Shown: positions 1 through 8,400 of the stretch, piece after piece
Numbering within the stretch: position 1 is the stretch's first letter
Layout: each line of letters starts with the position of its first letter
From: Ancylobacter novellus DSM 506
GTDB lineage: Bacteria > Pseudomonadota > Alphaproteobacteria > Rhizobiales > Xanthobacteraceae
Length of the DNA: 64,000 nucleotides
Assembly: GCF_000092925.1 (NCBI RefSeq)
Contig: NC_014217.1
Location: 620,001-684,000, forward strand
Reading direction: 5' to 3'
Notes under the pieces: model-generated
Databases searched by the model: none
What the model was told of the DNA's origin: nothing
The model's input: only the letters and a program-made list of their open reading frames with translations
Program-made: the position numbers and the translations under genes

Positions 1-457
1 CGCCTTCCCGCCCATGGTCGGCTGGGCTGCCGCCTCGGGCGGCATCGGGCTGGAGAGCGTGCTGCTCTTCCTCATCATCTTCTTCTGGACGCCGCCGCAT
101 TTCTGGGCGCTGGCGCTCTACAAGTCCGGCGACTACGAGCGCGCCGGTGTGCCCATGCTCCCGGTCGTCGCCGGCACCGCCGAGACCCGCCGCCAGATCC
201 TGCTCTACACGCTGATCCTGGTGCCGCTCGCCATGTCGCCGTTCTTCCTCGGCATGGCCGGGATCGGCTACGGCCTCGTCTCCGGCATCACCGGCGCGTT
301 CATGCTGCTGCTCGCGGTCCAGGTCTATCGCCGCCGCGAGGGCGCCCCGGCCGAGCAGGCCGCCAAGCGCCTGTTCGCCTTCTCCATCCTCTATCTCTTC
401 CTGCTCTTCGCCGTGCTCCTGGTGGAGGCGGTGGCGCCGGCCGGGTTCGGGCTCTGA
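1..457 (+). CDS. ctaB: Heme O synthase (protoheme IX farnesyltransferase), C-terminal part
   Basis: Inner-membrane enzyme that adds a farnesyl tail to heme b, giving heme O, the precursor of heme a for cytochrome aa3. The window opens inside the gene: the frame begins at base 2 and only the last ~151 residues are present. They contain the family stretch [11 protein letters not shown] and the loop [11 protein letters not shown] (from fragment residue 29), followed by hydrophobic helices typical of UbiA-type prenyltransferases. The Asp-rich prenyl-diphosphate site lies in the missing part. It is followed at once by coxF, ctaG and ctaE, which fits an oxidase assembly operon. Confidence 0.95.
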   Translation, partial: AFPPMVGWAAASGGIGLESVLLFLIIFFWTPPHFWALALYKSGDYERAGVPMLPVVAGTAETRRQILLYTLILVPLAMSPFFLGMAGIGYGLVSGITGAFMLLLAVQVYRRREGAPAEQAAKRLFAFSILYLFLLFAVLLVEAVAPAGFGL

Positions 458-479
458 GCGCATGCTGGCGAGGACACCT

Positions 480-662
480 ATGCCGGACGAGAACAAGAAG
501 CCGGAGCCGCAGGACGAGGGCGTTGTGCTCACCGACGAGCAGAAGCGTCGCCGGCGCGCGCGCTCCATCGCCATCGCGGTCGTGCTCGGCGCGCTGTGCG
601 TGCTGTTCTACGTGGTGACCATCGTGAAGCTCGGCCCGGCCGTGCTGGTCCGGCCGCTGTGA
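480..662 (+). CDS. coxF: CoxF-like small cytochrome oxidase assembly protein
   Basis: Sixty-residue protein with a charged N-terminus (a KRRRRAR cluster near residue 25) and one membrane helix (IAIAVVLGALCVLFYVVTIV). Small single-helix proteins at this place between ctaB and ctaG are annotated CoxF in Rhizobiales, and their exact role in oxidase assembly is poorly defined. The ATG at 480 is chosen over an in-frame ATG at 462 because GAGG lies six bases before it. The stop is eight bases from the ctaG start, so the genes are probably translationally coupled. Identification rests mainly on position, size and topology. Confidence 0.8.
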   Translation: MPDENKKPEPQDEGVVLTDEQKRRRRARSIAIAVVLGALCVLFYVVTIVKLGPAVLVRPL

Positions 663-669
663 GGCAGTG

Positions 670-1296
670 ATGGCTGAAAATTCCGGCATGTCCCCCGATA
701 CGCCTCCCGCCACCCCGCGCGCGCAGCCGCGTACCAGGAACCACCGGCTGGTCGCGGTCAGCTGCGTCGCCTTCGTCACGGCCATGGTCGGCGCCTCCTA
801 CGCCGCCGTGCCGCTCTACCAGATGTTCTGCCAGGTCACCGGCTTCGGCGGCGCGACCAGGGTCGCCACCGAGGTGCCGGCCCATCCGCTGGAACGCACG
901 GTCGAGATCCGCTTCGACGCCAATGTGGCGCCGGGCCTCGACTGGAGCTTCGCGCCGGAAGTGCGCTCGGTCACGGTGCGCGTCGGCGAGACCAAGATGG
1001 CCTTCTACCGCGCCCACAACCGCAGCGACCGGCCCGTCACCGCGAGCGCCACCTACAATGTGACGCCGGCCCAGGCCGGCTACCATTTCGCCAAGACGCA
1101 GTGCTTCTGCTTCACCGAGCAGACGCTGCAGCCGGGCGAGACCCTGGACATGCCCGTCGTGTTCTTCGTCGATCCCGCCTTCGCGGAGGATCCGGAGATG
1201 GCCGGCGTCAAGACGATCACGCTTTCCTACACCTTCTTCCAGAAGGCGGCGCCGGTGGCCGTCGGCACGGAGAAGGGCGGAAAGACCCCTTTGTGA
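670..1296 (+). CDS. ctaG: Cytochrome c oxidase assembly protein CtaG/Cox11
   Basis: Copper chaperone that delivers Cu to the CuB site of subunit I. It is anchored by one N-terminal helix (about residues 20-40, VAVSCVAFVTAMVGASYAAV) with the rest in the periplasm. The family copper motif CFCF is visible in KTQCFCFTEQ, and the domain closes with the usual MPVVFFVDP...TLSYTFF segment. It is 208 residues long, normal for Cox11. ATG 670 is preferred to an in-frame GTG at 667 because GAGG lies five bases upstream. It sits between coxF and subunit III, as in most alphaproteobacterial cox operons. Confidence 0.95.
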   Translation: MAENSGMSPDTPPATPRAQPRTRNHRLVAVSCVAFVTAMVGASYAAVPLYQMFCQVTGFGGATRVATEVPAHPLERTVEIRFDANVAPGLDWSFAPEVRSVTVRVGETKMAFYRAHNRSDRPVTASATYNVTPAQAGYHFAKTQCFCFTEQTLQPGETLDMPVVFFVDPAFAEDPEMAGVKTITLSYTFFQKAAPVAVGTEKGGKTPL

Positions 1297-1369
1297 AACG
1301 GGCAGAACGCCACATTGCGGCCGCATCGCCGGCCCGCTAGAGAAGTAGACGGAACGGAGAGCGCGACCC

Positions 1370-2206
1370 ATGGCCGAGGCCCACGCCAGACACCACGACT
1401 ACCATATCGTCGACCCGAGCCCGTGGCCGGCCGTCGTATCGGTGTTCGCCTTCGTCCTCGCGGCCGGCGCCGTCTTCTGGATGCACGGCCAGCTCACCAG
1501 CCTGGTGATGATCGTTGGCCTGATCGGCGTCATCTACACCATGTGCGTGTGGTGGCGGGACATCATCCGCGAGGCCGAGCACCAGCACGCGCACACGCCG
1601 GTGGTGCAGCTCCATTATCGCTACGGCATGATCCTGTTCATCGCCTCCGAGGTGATGTTCTTCGTCGCCTGGTTCTGGGCCTTCTTCGACGCGGCGCTGT
1701 TCCCCGGCGAGGCGATCAACTATGCCCGCGCCGAGTTCACCGGCGGTCACTGGCCGCCGAACGGCATCGAGACGTTCAACCCGTGGCACCTGCCGCTGCT
1801 CAACACGCTGATCCTGCTGACGTCGGGCACCACGCTGACCTGGGCGCACCACGCGCTGGTGCATGGCGACCGCGACAGCGCCAAGTGGGGCCTGTGGCTC
1901 ACCGTCGGCCTCGGCGTGATGTTCTCCATGCTGCAGGCCTACGAGTACAGCCACGCCGAGTTCGCCTTCTCGGGCAACATCTACGGCGCGACCTTCTTCA
2001 TGGCGACCGGCTTCCACGGCTTCCACGTCATTGTCGGCACCCTCTTCCTCGCCGTCTGCCTCGGCCGCCTCTATGCCGGCCACTTCTCGCCGACGCATCA
2101 CTTCGGCTTCGAGGCGGCGGCCTGGTACTGGCACTTCGTCGACGTGGTCTGGCTGTTCCTCTTCACCTTCATCTACGTGTGGGGCAGCTCGGGCGCGCCG
2201 CACTGA
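1370..2206 (+). CDS. ctaE: Cytochrome c oxidase subunit III
   Basis: Third core subunit of the aa3-type oxidase, an integral protein that stabilises proton uptake and has no redox metal. The 278-residue sequence shows the seven-helix COX3 pattern, with signature segments WWRDIIREAEHQHAHTPVVQ, FIASEVMFFVAWFWAFF and FHGFHVIVGTLFL, ending in WYWHFVDVVWLFLFTFIYVWG. These match the family closely. A GGAACGGAGAG stretch lies upstream of ATG 1370. It is the last structural oxidase gene here and is followed by a clear intrinsic terminator. Subunits I and II must lie left of the window. Confidence 0.97.
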   Translation: MAEAHARHHDYHIVDPSPWPAVVSVFAFVLAAGAVFWMHGQLTSLVMIVGLIGVIYTMCVWWRDIIREAEHQHAHTPVVQLHYRYGMILFIASEVMFFVAWFWAFFDAALFPGEAINYARAEFTGGHWPPNGIETFNPWHLPLLNTLILLTSGTTLTWAHHALVHGDRDSAKWGLWLTVGLGVMFSMLQAYEYSHAEFAFSGNIYGATFFMATGFHGFHVIVGTLFLAVCLGRLYAGHFSPTHHFGFEAAAWYWHFVDVVWLFLFTFIYVWGSSGAPH

Positions 2207-2230
2207 CGACGCGGACGACATTCGGGATCG

Positions 2231-2255
2231 GGGGCGGCCGCGAGCCGCCCCTTTT
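2231..2255 (+). terminator. Intrinsic terminator after ctaE
   Basis: GGGGCGGC (2231-2238) pairs with GCCGCCCC (2244-2251) around a CGCGA loop and is followed by TTTT. It ends the transcript of ctaE, so DUF983/SURF1 may have their own promoter or depend on read-through. Confidence 0.8.
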
Positions 2256-2324
2256 CGTTTCGCGGCCGGCCATCGGGCGCATTGCGGATTTCCAACCGCG
2301 GGGGAACGGGAGTAGAAGCCGATC

Positions 2325-2711
2325 ATGGACCTTCAGCCTTTCCACACCGGCGTCTCGCCCTATCAGGCGGGATTGACCTGCCGCTGCCCCCGCTGCGGGC
2401 GGGGGCGCCTGTTCAGCGGCTTCCTCAAGGTGGCGCCGTCCTGCGAGAACTGCGGGCTCGACTACAGCTTCGACGATTCCGGCGACGGTCCCGTCGTGTT
2501 CATCATCCTGGCCGCCGGCTCGCTGGTGGTTGGGCTCGCCCTGTGGGTCGAGCTGACCTGGCAGCCGCCGCTCTGGGTGCATGCCCTGCTGTGGACGCCG
2601 CTGGTGCTGATCTCCACCCTCGGCCTGCTGCGCCCGCTGAAAGCCACGCTGATCGCCCTGCAATACGCCAAGCGCGCGCAAGAGGGGCGTCTGGACAAGG
2701 GTGAGGCGTGA
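2325..2711 (+). CDS. DUF983 family membrane protein with zinc ribbon
   Basis: A 128-residue protein of unknown biochemical role, regularly found beside SURF1 and cytochrome oxidase genes in alphaproteobacteria. The N-terminus has two CxxC pairs (CPRCGRG and CENCG, about residues 21-42), likely a zinc ribbon facing the cytoplasm. Two hydrophobic helices follow (about residues 52-70 and 78-98). Its end overlaps the start of the SURF1 gene by four bases, so the two are translated together. A part in oxidase maturation is inferred from context only. Confidence 0.9.
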   Translation: MDLQPFHTGVSPYQAGLTCRCPRCGRGRLFSGFLKVAPSCENCGLDYSFDDSGDGPVVFIILAAGSLVVGLALWVELTWQPPLWVHALLWTPLVLISTLGLLRPLKATLIALQYAKRAQEGRLDKGEA

Positions 2712-3454
2712 GCGTTTCCGGCCGCTCCGCGCGCAAGCTGCTGCCCGTCGCGCTGGTCGTCCTCGCCGCCTTCGGCGTGCTGGTCGGGCTGGGCGTGTGG
2801 CAGCTCGAGCGCCTTGCCTGGAAAGAGGGCCTCATCGCCAAGGTGGAGGCCCGCATCCATCGCGAGCCGGTGGACCCGCCCGCCGAGGCCGACTGGCCGG
2901 AAATCAACTACGATCGCGATGAATATCGCCGGGTGAGCGTGCAGGGCCGCCTGCGCCACGACCTCGAAGTACAGGTCTATGCGCTGATCGACACGGCGCC
3001 GGACGGCTCGGGCGGGCCGGGCTACTGGGTGATCACGCCGCTGGTGACGGCGGACGGCTCCACCATCCTGGTCAATCGCGGCTTCGTGCCGACCGACCGC
3101 CGCTCGCCCGCGACGCGCGCGGAAGGGCAGGTCGACGGTCTTGTCACCATCACCGGCCTGCTGCGCCTGCCGGAAGAGGCGGTGCTGTTCACGCCTGCCA
3201 ACGATCCGGCGAAGGACAGCTGGTTCGTGCGCGATCCCGAGGCGATCGCGAGCGCCAAGGGGCTGGTGCGCGTCGCGCCTTTCCTCATCGACGCCGACGC
3301 GACGCCCAATCCCGGCGGCTTGCCGCGCGGCGGGCTGACCCGTATCGCCTTCCCCAACCGCCACCTCGAATATGCGCTGACCTGGTTCGGCCTCGCCGCC
3401 ACGCTGCTCGGCGTCTTCGCCGCCTATGCCTGGAGCCGCCTGCGGCGCGGGTGA
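2708..3454 (+). CDS. SURF1 family cytochrome oxidase biogenesis protein
   Basis: Membrane protein that helps insert heme a into subunit I during aa3 oxidase assembly. Its 248 residues have the family layout: a helix at both ends (about residues 11-27 and 222-240) around a periplasmic domain. Family stretches include LGVWQLERLAWK, the WVITPLVTADGSTILVNRGFVP segment, and NRHLEYALTWFGLA before the last helix. The GTG at 2708 overlaps the DUF983 stop by four bases (GTGA), which fixes the start. It belongs with the cox assembly genes upstream. Confidence 0.93.
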   Translation: MSVSGRSARKLLPVALVVLAAFGVLVGLGVWQLERLAWKEGLIAKVEARIHREPVDPPAEADWPEINYDRDEYRRVSVQGRLRHDLEVQVYALIDTAPDGSGGPGYWVITPLVTADGSTILVNRGFVPTDRRSPATRAEGQVDGLVTITGLLRLPEEAVLFTPANDPAKDSWFVRDPEAIASAKGLVRVAPFLIDADATPNPGGLPRGGLTRIAFPNRHLEYALTWFGLAATLLGVFAAYAWSRLRRG

Positions 3455-3586
3455 GGGGAGGTCGCTACCTCTCGCTACCTTTTTCGCCGGCTTGCTGGCA
3501 CCCATGGTCGTCCGCCGCCATCGCTTGCTTGCCTCCGCCCGCCCCCGCCACTAGTTTGCCGCCGATTTCTTAAGCCGGAGGCGCGC

Positions 3587-4996
3587 GTGCGCTACATCTC
3601 GACCCGCGGCGAAGCCCCCGTGCTCGCCTTCTCCGACGCGCTGCTCGCCGGCCTTGCGCGCGACGGCGGCCTCTATGTGCCCGAGACCTTCCCGGCGCTC
3701 GCGCCGGCCGACATAGCGCGCCTCGCCGGCCGGCCCTATGCCGAGGCAGCGTGCAAGGTGATCACGCCCTTCGTCGACGAGGTGTTCACCCCGGAGGTGC
3801 TGCGCCCGATGCTCGACGAGGCCTATGCGAGCTTCCGCCACCCGGCGACGACGCCGCTGGTGCAGATCGCCCCCAACCGCTTCGTGCTGGAGCTGTTCCA
3901 CGGTCCGACGCTCGCCTTCAAGGACGTGGCGATGCAGCTGCTCGGGCGCATGATGGATCATGTGCTGACCCAGCGCGATCAGCGCGCCACAATAGTCGGC
4001 GCCACCTCCGGCGATACGGGCAGCGCCGCCATCGAGGCGTTCCGCGGACGCGCCCGCACCGACGTGTTCATCCTCTATCCCGCCGGCCGCGTCTCCGAGG
4101 TGCAGCGCCGGCAGATGACGACGGTGCCGGACGCCAATGTCCACGCCATCGCCGTCGAGGGCACCTTCGACGACTGCCAGGCGCATGTGAAGGGGATGTT
4201 CAACCATCACGCCTTCCGCGACCGGCTGCGCCTCGCCGGCGTGAACTCGATCAACTGGGCGCGCATCGTCGCGCAGGTCGTCTACTATTTCGTCGCCGGC
4301 GCCGCGCTCGGCGCGCCGCATCGGCCGGTCTCCTTCGTGGTGCCGACCGGCAATTTCGGCGACGTGCTCGCCGGCTTCGTCGCCAAGCGCATGGGCCTCA
4401 CCGTCGACCGGCTGGTGATCGCTACCAATGTCAACGACATCCTCGCCCGCACGCTGGCCTCCGGCCGCTACGAGGTGACCGGCGTGGTGCCGTCCTCCTC
4501 GCCGTCGATGGACATCCAGGTCTCGTCGAATTTCGAGCGCGTGCTGTTCGAGGCGCTGGACCGCGACGCCGGCGCGCTGCGGGGCCTGATGGCGGCATTG
4601 AACCAGTCCGGCGCCTTCTCGCCGTCCAACCGGGCGCTGGAGGCGATCCGCGCCGATTTCGACGCCGGCCGCACCGACGAGGCGCAGACCGCCGAGACCA
4701 TCGCCCGCGTGCGCCGCGAGACCAGCTACCTGCTCGACCCGCATTCGGCCGTCGCCGTCTCGGTCGCCGAGCGCATCCAGCACGACCCGCGCGTGCCGCA
4801 GGTGGTGCTCTCGACCGCCCATCCGGCGAAGTTCCCCGACGCGGTGGAGCGCGCCTGCGGCGAGCGTCCGGCGCTGCCGCCGCACCTCGCCGATCTGATG
4901 GAGCGTGAGGAGCGCACGCCGACCCTGCCCAACGACATCGCCGCCATCGAGGCCTATATCTCCCGCCACGCCCGCGCCGCGGAGCCCGCCCTGTGA
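3587..4996 (+). CDS. thrC: Threonine synthase
   Basis: PLP enzyme that converts O-phosphohomoserine to threonine, the last step of threonine biosynthesis in the cytosol. The N-terminal signature MRYISTRGEAP and the active-site segment GPTLAFKDVAMQ, with the PLP lysine at residue 112, are clear. PLP-phosphate contacts fit TSGDTGSAA and PTGNFGDVLAG. Its 469 residues are normal for the long ThrC class. The GTG at 3587 is supported by CCGGAGG six bases upstream. Its last bases overlap the M16 protease start (GTGA), a common gene pair in Rhizobiales. Confidence 0.97.
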   Translation: MRYISTRGEAPVLAFSDALLAGLARDGGLYVPETFPALAPADIARLAGRPYAEAACKVITPFVDEVFTPEVLRPMLDEAYASFRHPATTPLVQIAPNRFVLELFHGPTLAFKDVAMQLLGRMMDHVLTQRDQRATIVGATSGDTGSAAIEAFRGRARTDVFILYPAGRVSEVQRRQMTTVPDANVHAIAVEGTFDDCQAHVKGMFNHHAFRDRLRLAGVNSINWARIVAQVVYYFVAGAALGAPHRPVSFVVPTGNFGDVLAGFVAKRMGLTVDRLVIATNVNDILARTLASGRYEVTGVVPSSSPSMDIQVSSNFERVLFEALDRDAGALRGLMAALNQSGAFSPSNRALEAIRADFDAGRTDEAQTAETIARVRRETSYLLDPHSAVAVSVAERIQHDPRVPQVVLSTAHPAKFPDAVERACGERPALPPHLADLMEREERTPTLPNDIAAIEAYISRHARAAEPAL

Positions 4997-6279
4997 GTGC
5001 CGATACGCCGGCAGGCCCGCGCATCACCAAGCTCGACTCCGGTGTCACCGTCGTCACCGACGCGATGCCCCACCTCGCCACCGCCTCGCTCGGCATCTGG
5101 GCCGGCGCCGGCTCGCGCGACGAGGAGCCGGACGAGCACGGCATCTCGCACCTTCTCGAGCACATGGCGTTCAAGGGCACGAAGCGCCGCTCCGCCCGCG
5201 CCATCGCCGAGGAGATCGAGGCGGTCGGCGGTGACATCAACGCTGCCACCAGTGTCGAGCACACCACCTACAATGCCCGCGTGCTGGCCGAGGACGTGCC
5301 GCTCGCCATCGACGTGCTGTCCGACATCCTCGCCGAGCCGGCCTTCGATCCGGAGGAGCTGACGCGCGAGCACAATGTCATCGTGCAGGAGATCGGCGCC
5401 GCGCTCGACACGCCGGACGATCTCGTCTTCGACCTGTTCCAGGAGCGCGCCTTCCCCGGCCAGCCGATCGGTCGCTCCATCCTCGGCACGCCGCAGAGCG
5501 TGCGCTCCTTCGGCCCGGACCGGCTGCGCGCCTATCTCGCGCGCAACTACCGCGCGCCGAAGCTGATCGTCGCCGCCGCCGGCGCGGTCGACCACGATTC
5601 CATCGTCGCCGAGGTGGACCGGCGCCTTGGCGGCTTCGGCCGCGAGGACAAGCCGGCGCCGGTGGCGGGGCATTACCAGGGCGGCGTCGAGATCGGCGGC
5701 GGGCGTGACCTTGAGCAGGCGCATCTCCTGATCGGCCTGCCGGGCCTGTCCTACCGCGATCCCGGCTTCCACGCGCTGCAGGTGTTCACCAACGTGCTGG
5801 GCGGGGGCATGTCCTCGCGCCTGTTCCAGGAGGTGCGCGAGGCGCGCGGCCTCTGCTACGCGGTCTATTCCTTCCACTGGGGCTATGCCGACACGGGCCT
5901 GTTCGGCGTCTATGCCGGCACCGATGGCGGCGACGTCGACGAGCTGGTCGACGTGGTAGTGGATGAGATCGCCGGCGCCATCGACACCATGACCGAGGTC
6001 GAGCTCGCCCGCTCCAAGGCGCAGGCCAAGGTAGGGCTGTTGGCGGCGCTGGAGAGCTCCGGCGCGCGCGCCGACCAGCTCGCCCGGCAGATGCTCGCCT
6101 TCGGCCGGCCGATCCCGCTGGAGGAGATCGTCGCCAAGGTCGAGGCGGTGACGCTGGAGGGCGCCAAGGCGGCGGGCAGGGCGCTGATCGCGCGCGGCCG
6201 GCCGACCTTTGCGGCGCTCGGCCCTGCAAAGCCTCTTGAATCGGCGGCGCGCATCGCGGAACGTCTATCCGCAGCATAA
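4993..6279 (+). CDS. M16 family zinc protease (processing-peptidase-like)
   Basis: Single-lobe-pair pitrilysin-family metallopeptidase of 428 residues, related to the mitochondrial processing peptidase beta subunit. The zinc-binding inverted motif HLLEH is at residues 53-57, and the helix that usually supplies the third ligand follows further on (DPEELTREHNVIVQEI). The C-terminal half has the glycine-rich GGGMSSRLFQEVREARGLCYAV segment of this family. No signal peptide is visible. The GTG start overlaps the thrC stop by four bases. The substrate is unknown. Bacterial homologues are usually cytosolic or membrane-associated peptidases. Confidence 0.93.
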   Translation: MSADTPAGPRITKLDSGVTVVTDAMPHLATASLGIWAGAGSRDEEPDEHGISHLLEHMAFKGTKRRSARAIAEEIEAVGGDINAATSVEHTTYNARVLAEDVPLAIDVLSDILAEPAFDPEELTREHNVIVQEIGAALDTPDDLVFDLFQERAFPGQPIGRSILGTPQSVRSFGPDRLRAYLARNYRAPKLIVAAAGAVDHDSIVAEVDRRLGGFGREDKPAPVAGHYQGGVEIGGGRDLEQAHLLIGLPGLSYRDPGFHALQVFTNVLGGGMSSRLFQEVREARGLCYAVYSFHWGYADTGLFGVYAGTDGGDVDELVDVVVDEIAGAIDTMTEVELARSKAQAKVGLLAALESSGARADQLARQMLAFGRPIPLEEIVAKVEAVTLEGAKAAGRALIARGRPTFAALGPAKPLESAARIAERLSAA

Positions 6280-6299
6280 CCCGCCTCACGGCACACCTA

Positions 6300-6956
6300 A
6301 TGGCCCTGTTCCGCACTGTTTCCTGGCATGAGCCGCCGTCGCTCATCGAAGGCGAGCGGGTGGTGCTGCGCATGCCGCAGATGTCGGATTTCACCGCCTG
6401 GGCGTCCCTGCGCGAGGAAAGCCGCGGCTTCCTCACGCCGTGGGAGCCGATCTGGCCGCCCTATGACCTCACCCGCGGCTCCTTCCGCCGCCGCATGCGC
6501 CGCTATGCGCGCGACGTGCGCGAGGACAGCGCCTATCCCTTCCTCGTCTTCCGCCGTACCGACCGGGCGCTGCTCGGCGGGCTGTCGCTGTCCAATGTGC
6601 GGCGCGGTGTCACCCAGACGGCGAGTCTGGGCTACTGGATGGGCGCGCCCCACGCCGGCAAGGGCTATATGAGCGCGGCGGTGCGAGCGCTGCTGCCCTT
6701 CGCCCATGGCACGCTGGGACTGCGGCGCATCGAGGCGGCCTGCCTGCCGCACAACGAGCCCTCGATAAAGCTCTTGGAGCGCACCGGCTTCCGTCGCGAG
6801 GGTTATGGCCGGGAATATCTCTGCATCAACGGCGTCTGGCAGGACCACCTGCTCTATGCCCGCCTCGGCAGCGACCCCATCGCACCGGTGGCGGGTATCG
6901 CCGCGCCTAGTTTAGTGCCGTTCGAAAGTGGAAAAGAGTTGAACGGAGACGGCTAG
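6300..6956 (+). CDS. GNAT family N-acetyltransferase (RimJ/RimL-like)
   Basis: Acetyl-CoA-dependent N-acetyltransferase of 218 residues. The sequence follows the RimJ/RimL type: an N-terminal strand ending EGERVVLRMPQMSDF, a central GYWMGAPHAGKGYMSAAVRAL stretch matching the acetyl-CoA pyrophosphate loop, and the LRRIEAACLPHNEPSIKLLERTGFRREG segment typical of acetylation of ribosomal-protein-like N-termini. The acceptor is unknown. It starts 20 bases after the M16 gene on the same strand, so it probably closes the thrC operon. The last ~15 residues are unconserved. Confidence 0.88.
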   Translation: MALFRTVSWHEPPSLIEGERVVLRMPQMSDFTAWASLREESRGFLTPWEPIWPPYDLTRGSFRRRMRRYARDVREDSAYPFLVFRRTDRALLGGLSLSNVRRGVTQTASLGYWMGAPHAGKGYMSAAVRALLPFAHGTLGLRRIEAACLPHNEPSIKLLERTGFRREGYGREYLCINGVWQDHLLYARLGSDPIAPVAGIAAPSLVPFESGKELNGDG

Positions 6957-7078
6957 TCTGGAATTCATAAAAGATAGCTTAGGTAAGACTGCTTAGATCG
7001 GATCACGTGATCGATAGATCGGGTTTTGCCGATTGACGGCCTGGCGGAATAGGGCGAAAAGAGAAGACGAGAGCTAAA

Positions 7079-7095
7079 TTTAGAATAATTCTAAG
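7079..7095. promoter_or_regulatory. ICE-like Irr box upstream of bfd
   Basis: TTTAGAA-TAA-TTCTAAG, a 17-bp palindrome matching the rhizobial iron control element TTTAGAA-N3-TTCTAAA at 13 of 14 arm positions. It ends 28 bases before the bfd start, where Irr binding would block or modulate transcription according to heme/iron status. It is the best of three such sites in 1.2 kb. Confidence 0.75.
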
Positions 7096-7123
7096 TGGCC
7101 CGTCACTTTGGTTCTGCCTTCCG

Positions 7124-7354
7124 ATGATCGTCTGCTCGTGTAATGTGCTGTCCGACCGTCAGATCCGCAACGCGGTGACGGAGACGCAGGCCGTGCGCAC
7201 GGCGGGTCAGGTCTATCGCTGCCTCGGCTGCTCGGCCCAGTGCGGCCGCTGCGCCCGCACCATCCGCAAGCTCATCGACGACGTGAACGCCTCCGCCTGC
7301 GGCGGCTGCGCCCGCGAATGTCCGGTCTCCGCCCACGCCATGCCGGCGGAGTGA
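7124..7354 (+). CDS. bfd: Bacterioferritin-associated ferredoxin
   Basis: Small [2Fe-2S] protein of 76 residues that donates electrons to bacterioferritin so that stored ferric iron is reduced and released. The cluster ligands are visible as C4-x-C6 (VCSCNV) and CLGC near residues 33-36. Extra cysteine pairs follow (CGRC, CGGCARECP), and the C-terminal CGGCARECPV tail is longer in cysteine than the minimal Bfd. It sits just after an ICE-like box and about 300 bases before bfr, which supports a joint role in iron storage and release. Confidence 0.9.
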   Translation: MIVCSCNVLSDRQIRNAVTETQAVRTAGQVYRCLGCSAQCGRCARTIRKLIDDVNASACGGCARECPVSAHAMPAE

Positions 7355-7400
7355 GGGCGCGGTCTACTGGGCGCCCATCCCTGAGAACATGTAGCGCACC

Positions 7401-7502
7401 CTCATCCTGAGGTGCCGCCAAAGGCGGCCTCGAAGGATGCTCGCCTTGGCGCACCCGGACGACCATCCTTCGAGGCTCGCTGCGCTTGCACCTCAGGATG
7501 AG
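7401..7502. repeat. Dispersed palindromic intergenic repeat, copy 1
   Basis: A 102-bp nested inverted repeat. The outer arms CTCATCCTGAGGTGC (7401-7415) and GCACCTCAGGATGAG (7488-7502) are perfect, and the inner arms GCCTCGAAGGATG (7427-7439) and CATCCTTCGAGGC (7464-7476) are perfect. The same four arms recur at 39152-39256 with different loops. Comparable repeats are common between genes in Rhizobiales. No open frame is present. Confidence 0.9.
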
Positions 7503-7598
7503 GTTCATCCGAGCGGGGCGGCGCTGATGTGCAACCAGCCATCCCTGTTGAAACCGCCCGCGCTCTCGCGCCGGCGTCGCTTTGCGCCTTGCGCCATT

Positions 7599-7615
7599 AT
7601 TGGAACTATTCTAAA
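7599..7615. promoter_or_regulatory. ICE-like Irr box upstream of bfr
   Basis: ATTGGAA-CTA-TTCTAAA: the right arm is a perfect ICE half-site and the left arm matches five of seven. It lies 37 bases before the bfr start. The match is weaker than at bfd but the spacing is the same. Confidence 0.6.
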
Positions 7616-7652
7616 CAATGGCGGCTCATCGCGAACAGGAGAGGCCGCAGCC

Positions 7653-8132
7653 ATGAAGGGCGATCCCAAGGTCATCGAATATCTCAACCGCGGCGTCCGC
7701 TCGGAGCTCACCGCAATCAACCAGTACTGGCTGCATTACCGCATGCTCGACAACTGGGGTTACAAGAAGCTCGCCGCCAAGTGGCGCGCGGAATCGATCG
7801 AGGAGATGCACCACGCGGATCGCTTCATCGACCGCATCCTCTTCCTCGACGGCTTCCCCAACCTGCAGGTGCTCGACCCGTTGCGCATCGGCCAGGACGT
7901 GAAGGAAGTGGTGGAGTGCGACCTCGCCGCCGAGGTCGAGGCCCGCGCGCTCTACCAGGAGGCCGCCACCTATTGCGAGACGGTGCAGGACTATCCGAGC
8001 CGCGACCTGTTCAAGGCGCTGATGGCGGACGAGGAAGGCCATATCGACTTCCTCGAGACCCAGCTCGACCTGATCGACAAGCTCGGCCTGCAGCTCTACG
8101 CCCAGCACCATATCGGCGATCTCGACGACTGA
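7653..8132 (+). CDS. bfr: Bacterioferritin
   Basis: Heme-containing ferritin, a 24-mer that oxidises Fe(II) and stores it as ferric mineral in the cytosol. It has 159 residues, like the E. coli protein. Ferroxidase ligands are present at the standard positions: E18, E51 and H54, with Y25 nearby, plus EEGHIDFLE later for the second iron site. M52, the axial heme ligand, is present in [12 protein letters not shown] 7653 is chosen because MKGDP is the canonical N-terminus; the open frame extends upstream but without family similarity. Neighbouring bfd and ICE-like boxes indicate iron-responsive control. Confidence 0.97.
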   Translation: MKGDPKVIEYLNRGVRSELTAINQYWLHYRMLDNWGYKKLAAKWRAESIEEMHHADRFIDRILFLDGFPNLQVLDPLRIGQDVKEVVECDLAAEVEARALYQEAATYCETVQDYPSRDLFKALMADEEGHIDFLETQLDLIDKLGLQLYAQHHIGDLDD

Positions 8133-8160
8133 GTGCTGCCCCGTTCGGGAAGCCATAAAA

Positions 8161-8186
8161 GGTCGGTCGCGAGACCGGCCTTTTTT
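8161..8186 (+). terminator. Intrinsic terminator after bfr
   Basis: GGTCGGTC pairs with GACCGGCC (one G-U) around GCGA and is followed by TTTTTT. It lies about 30 bases after the bfr stop and separates bfr from the ferric transporter genes. Confidence 0.85.
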
Positions 8187-8264
8187 CGTTGCGCTCCCGG
8201 TCGCAACGCGGCACATGCCGCTGCGTCCGCGCGGCTTTTCGCTGGCGGCGCTCGCTAGATTTGC

Positions 8265-8281
8265 ATTAGACTTATTCTAAC
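8265..8281. promoter_or_regulatory. ICE-like Irr box upstream of fbpA
   Basis: ATTAGAC-TTA-TTCTAAC keeps five of seven left-arm and six of seven right-arm bases of the iron control element. It is followed by an AT-rich stretch and lies about 120 bases before the fbpA start. It is the third such site in the iron block. Confidence 0.55.
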
Positions 8282-8400
8282 TTATTGAACTAACGTAGTT
8301 TTTCTTTGACCCTCGGCCGGCGCTCGGCTACCGCCTCCAGCGAACCTACCGTCAACCCGTGATCGGCATGGCCGGCGGGTGCTGCACGCAGGAGACGAGA

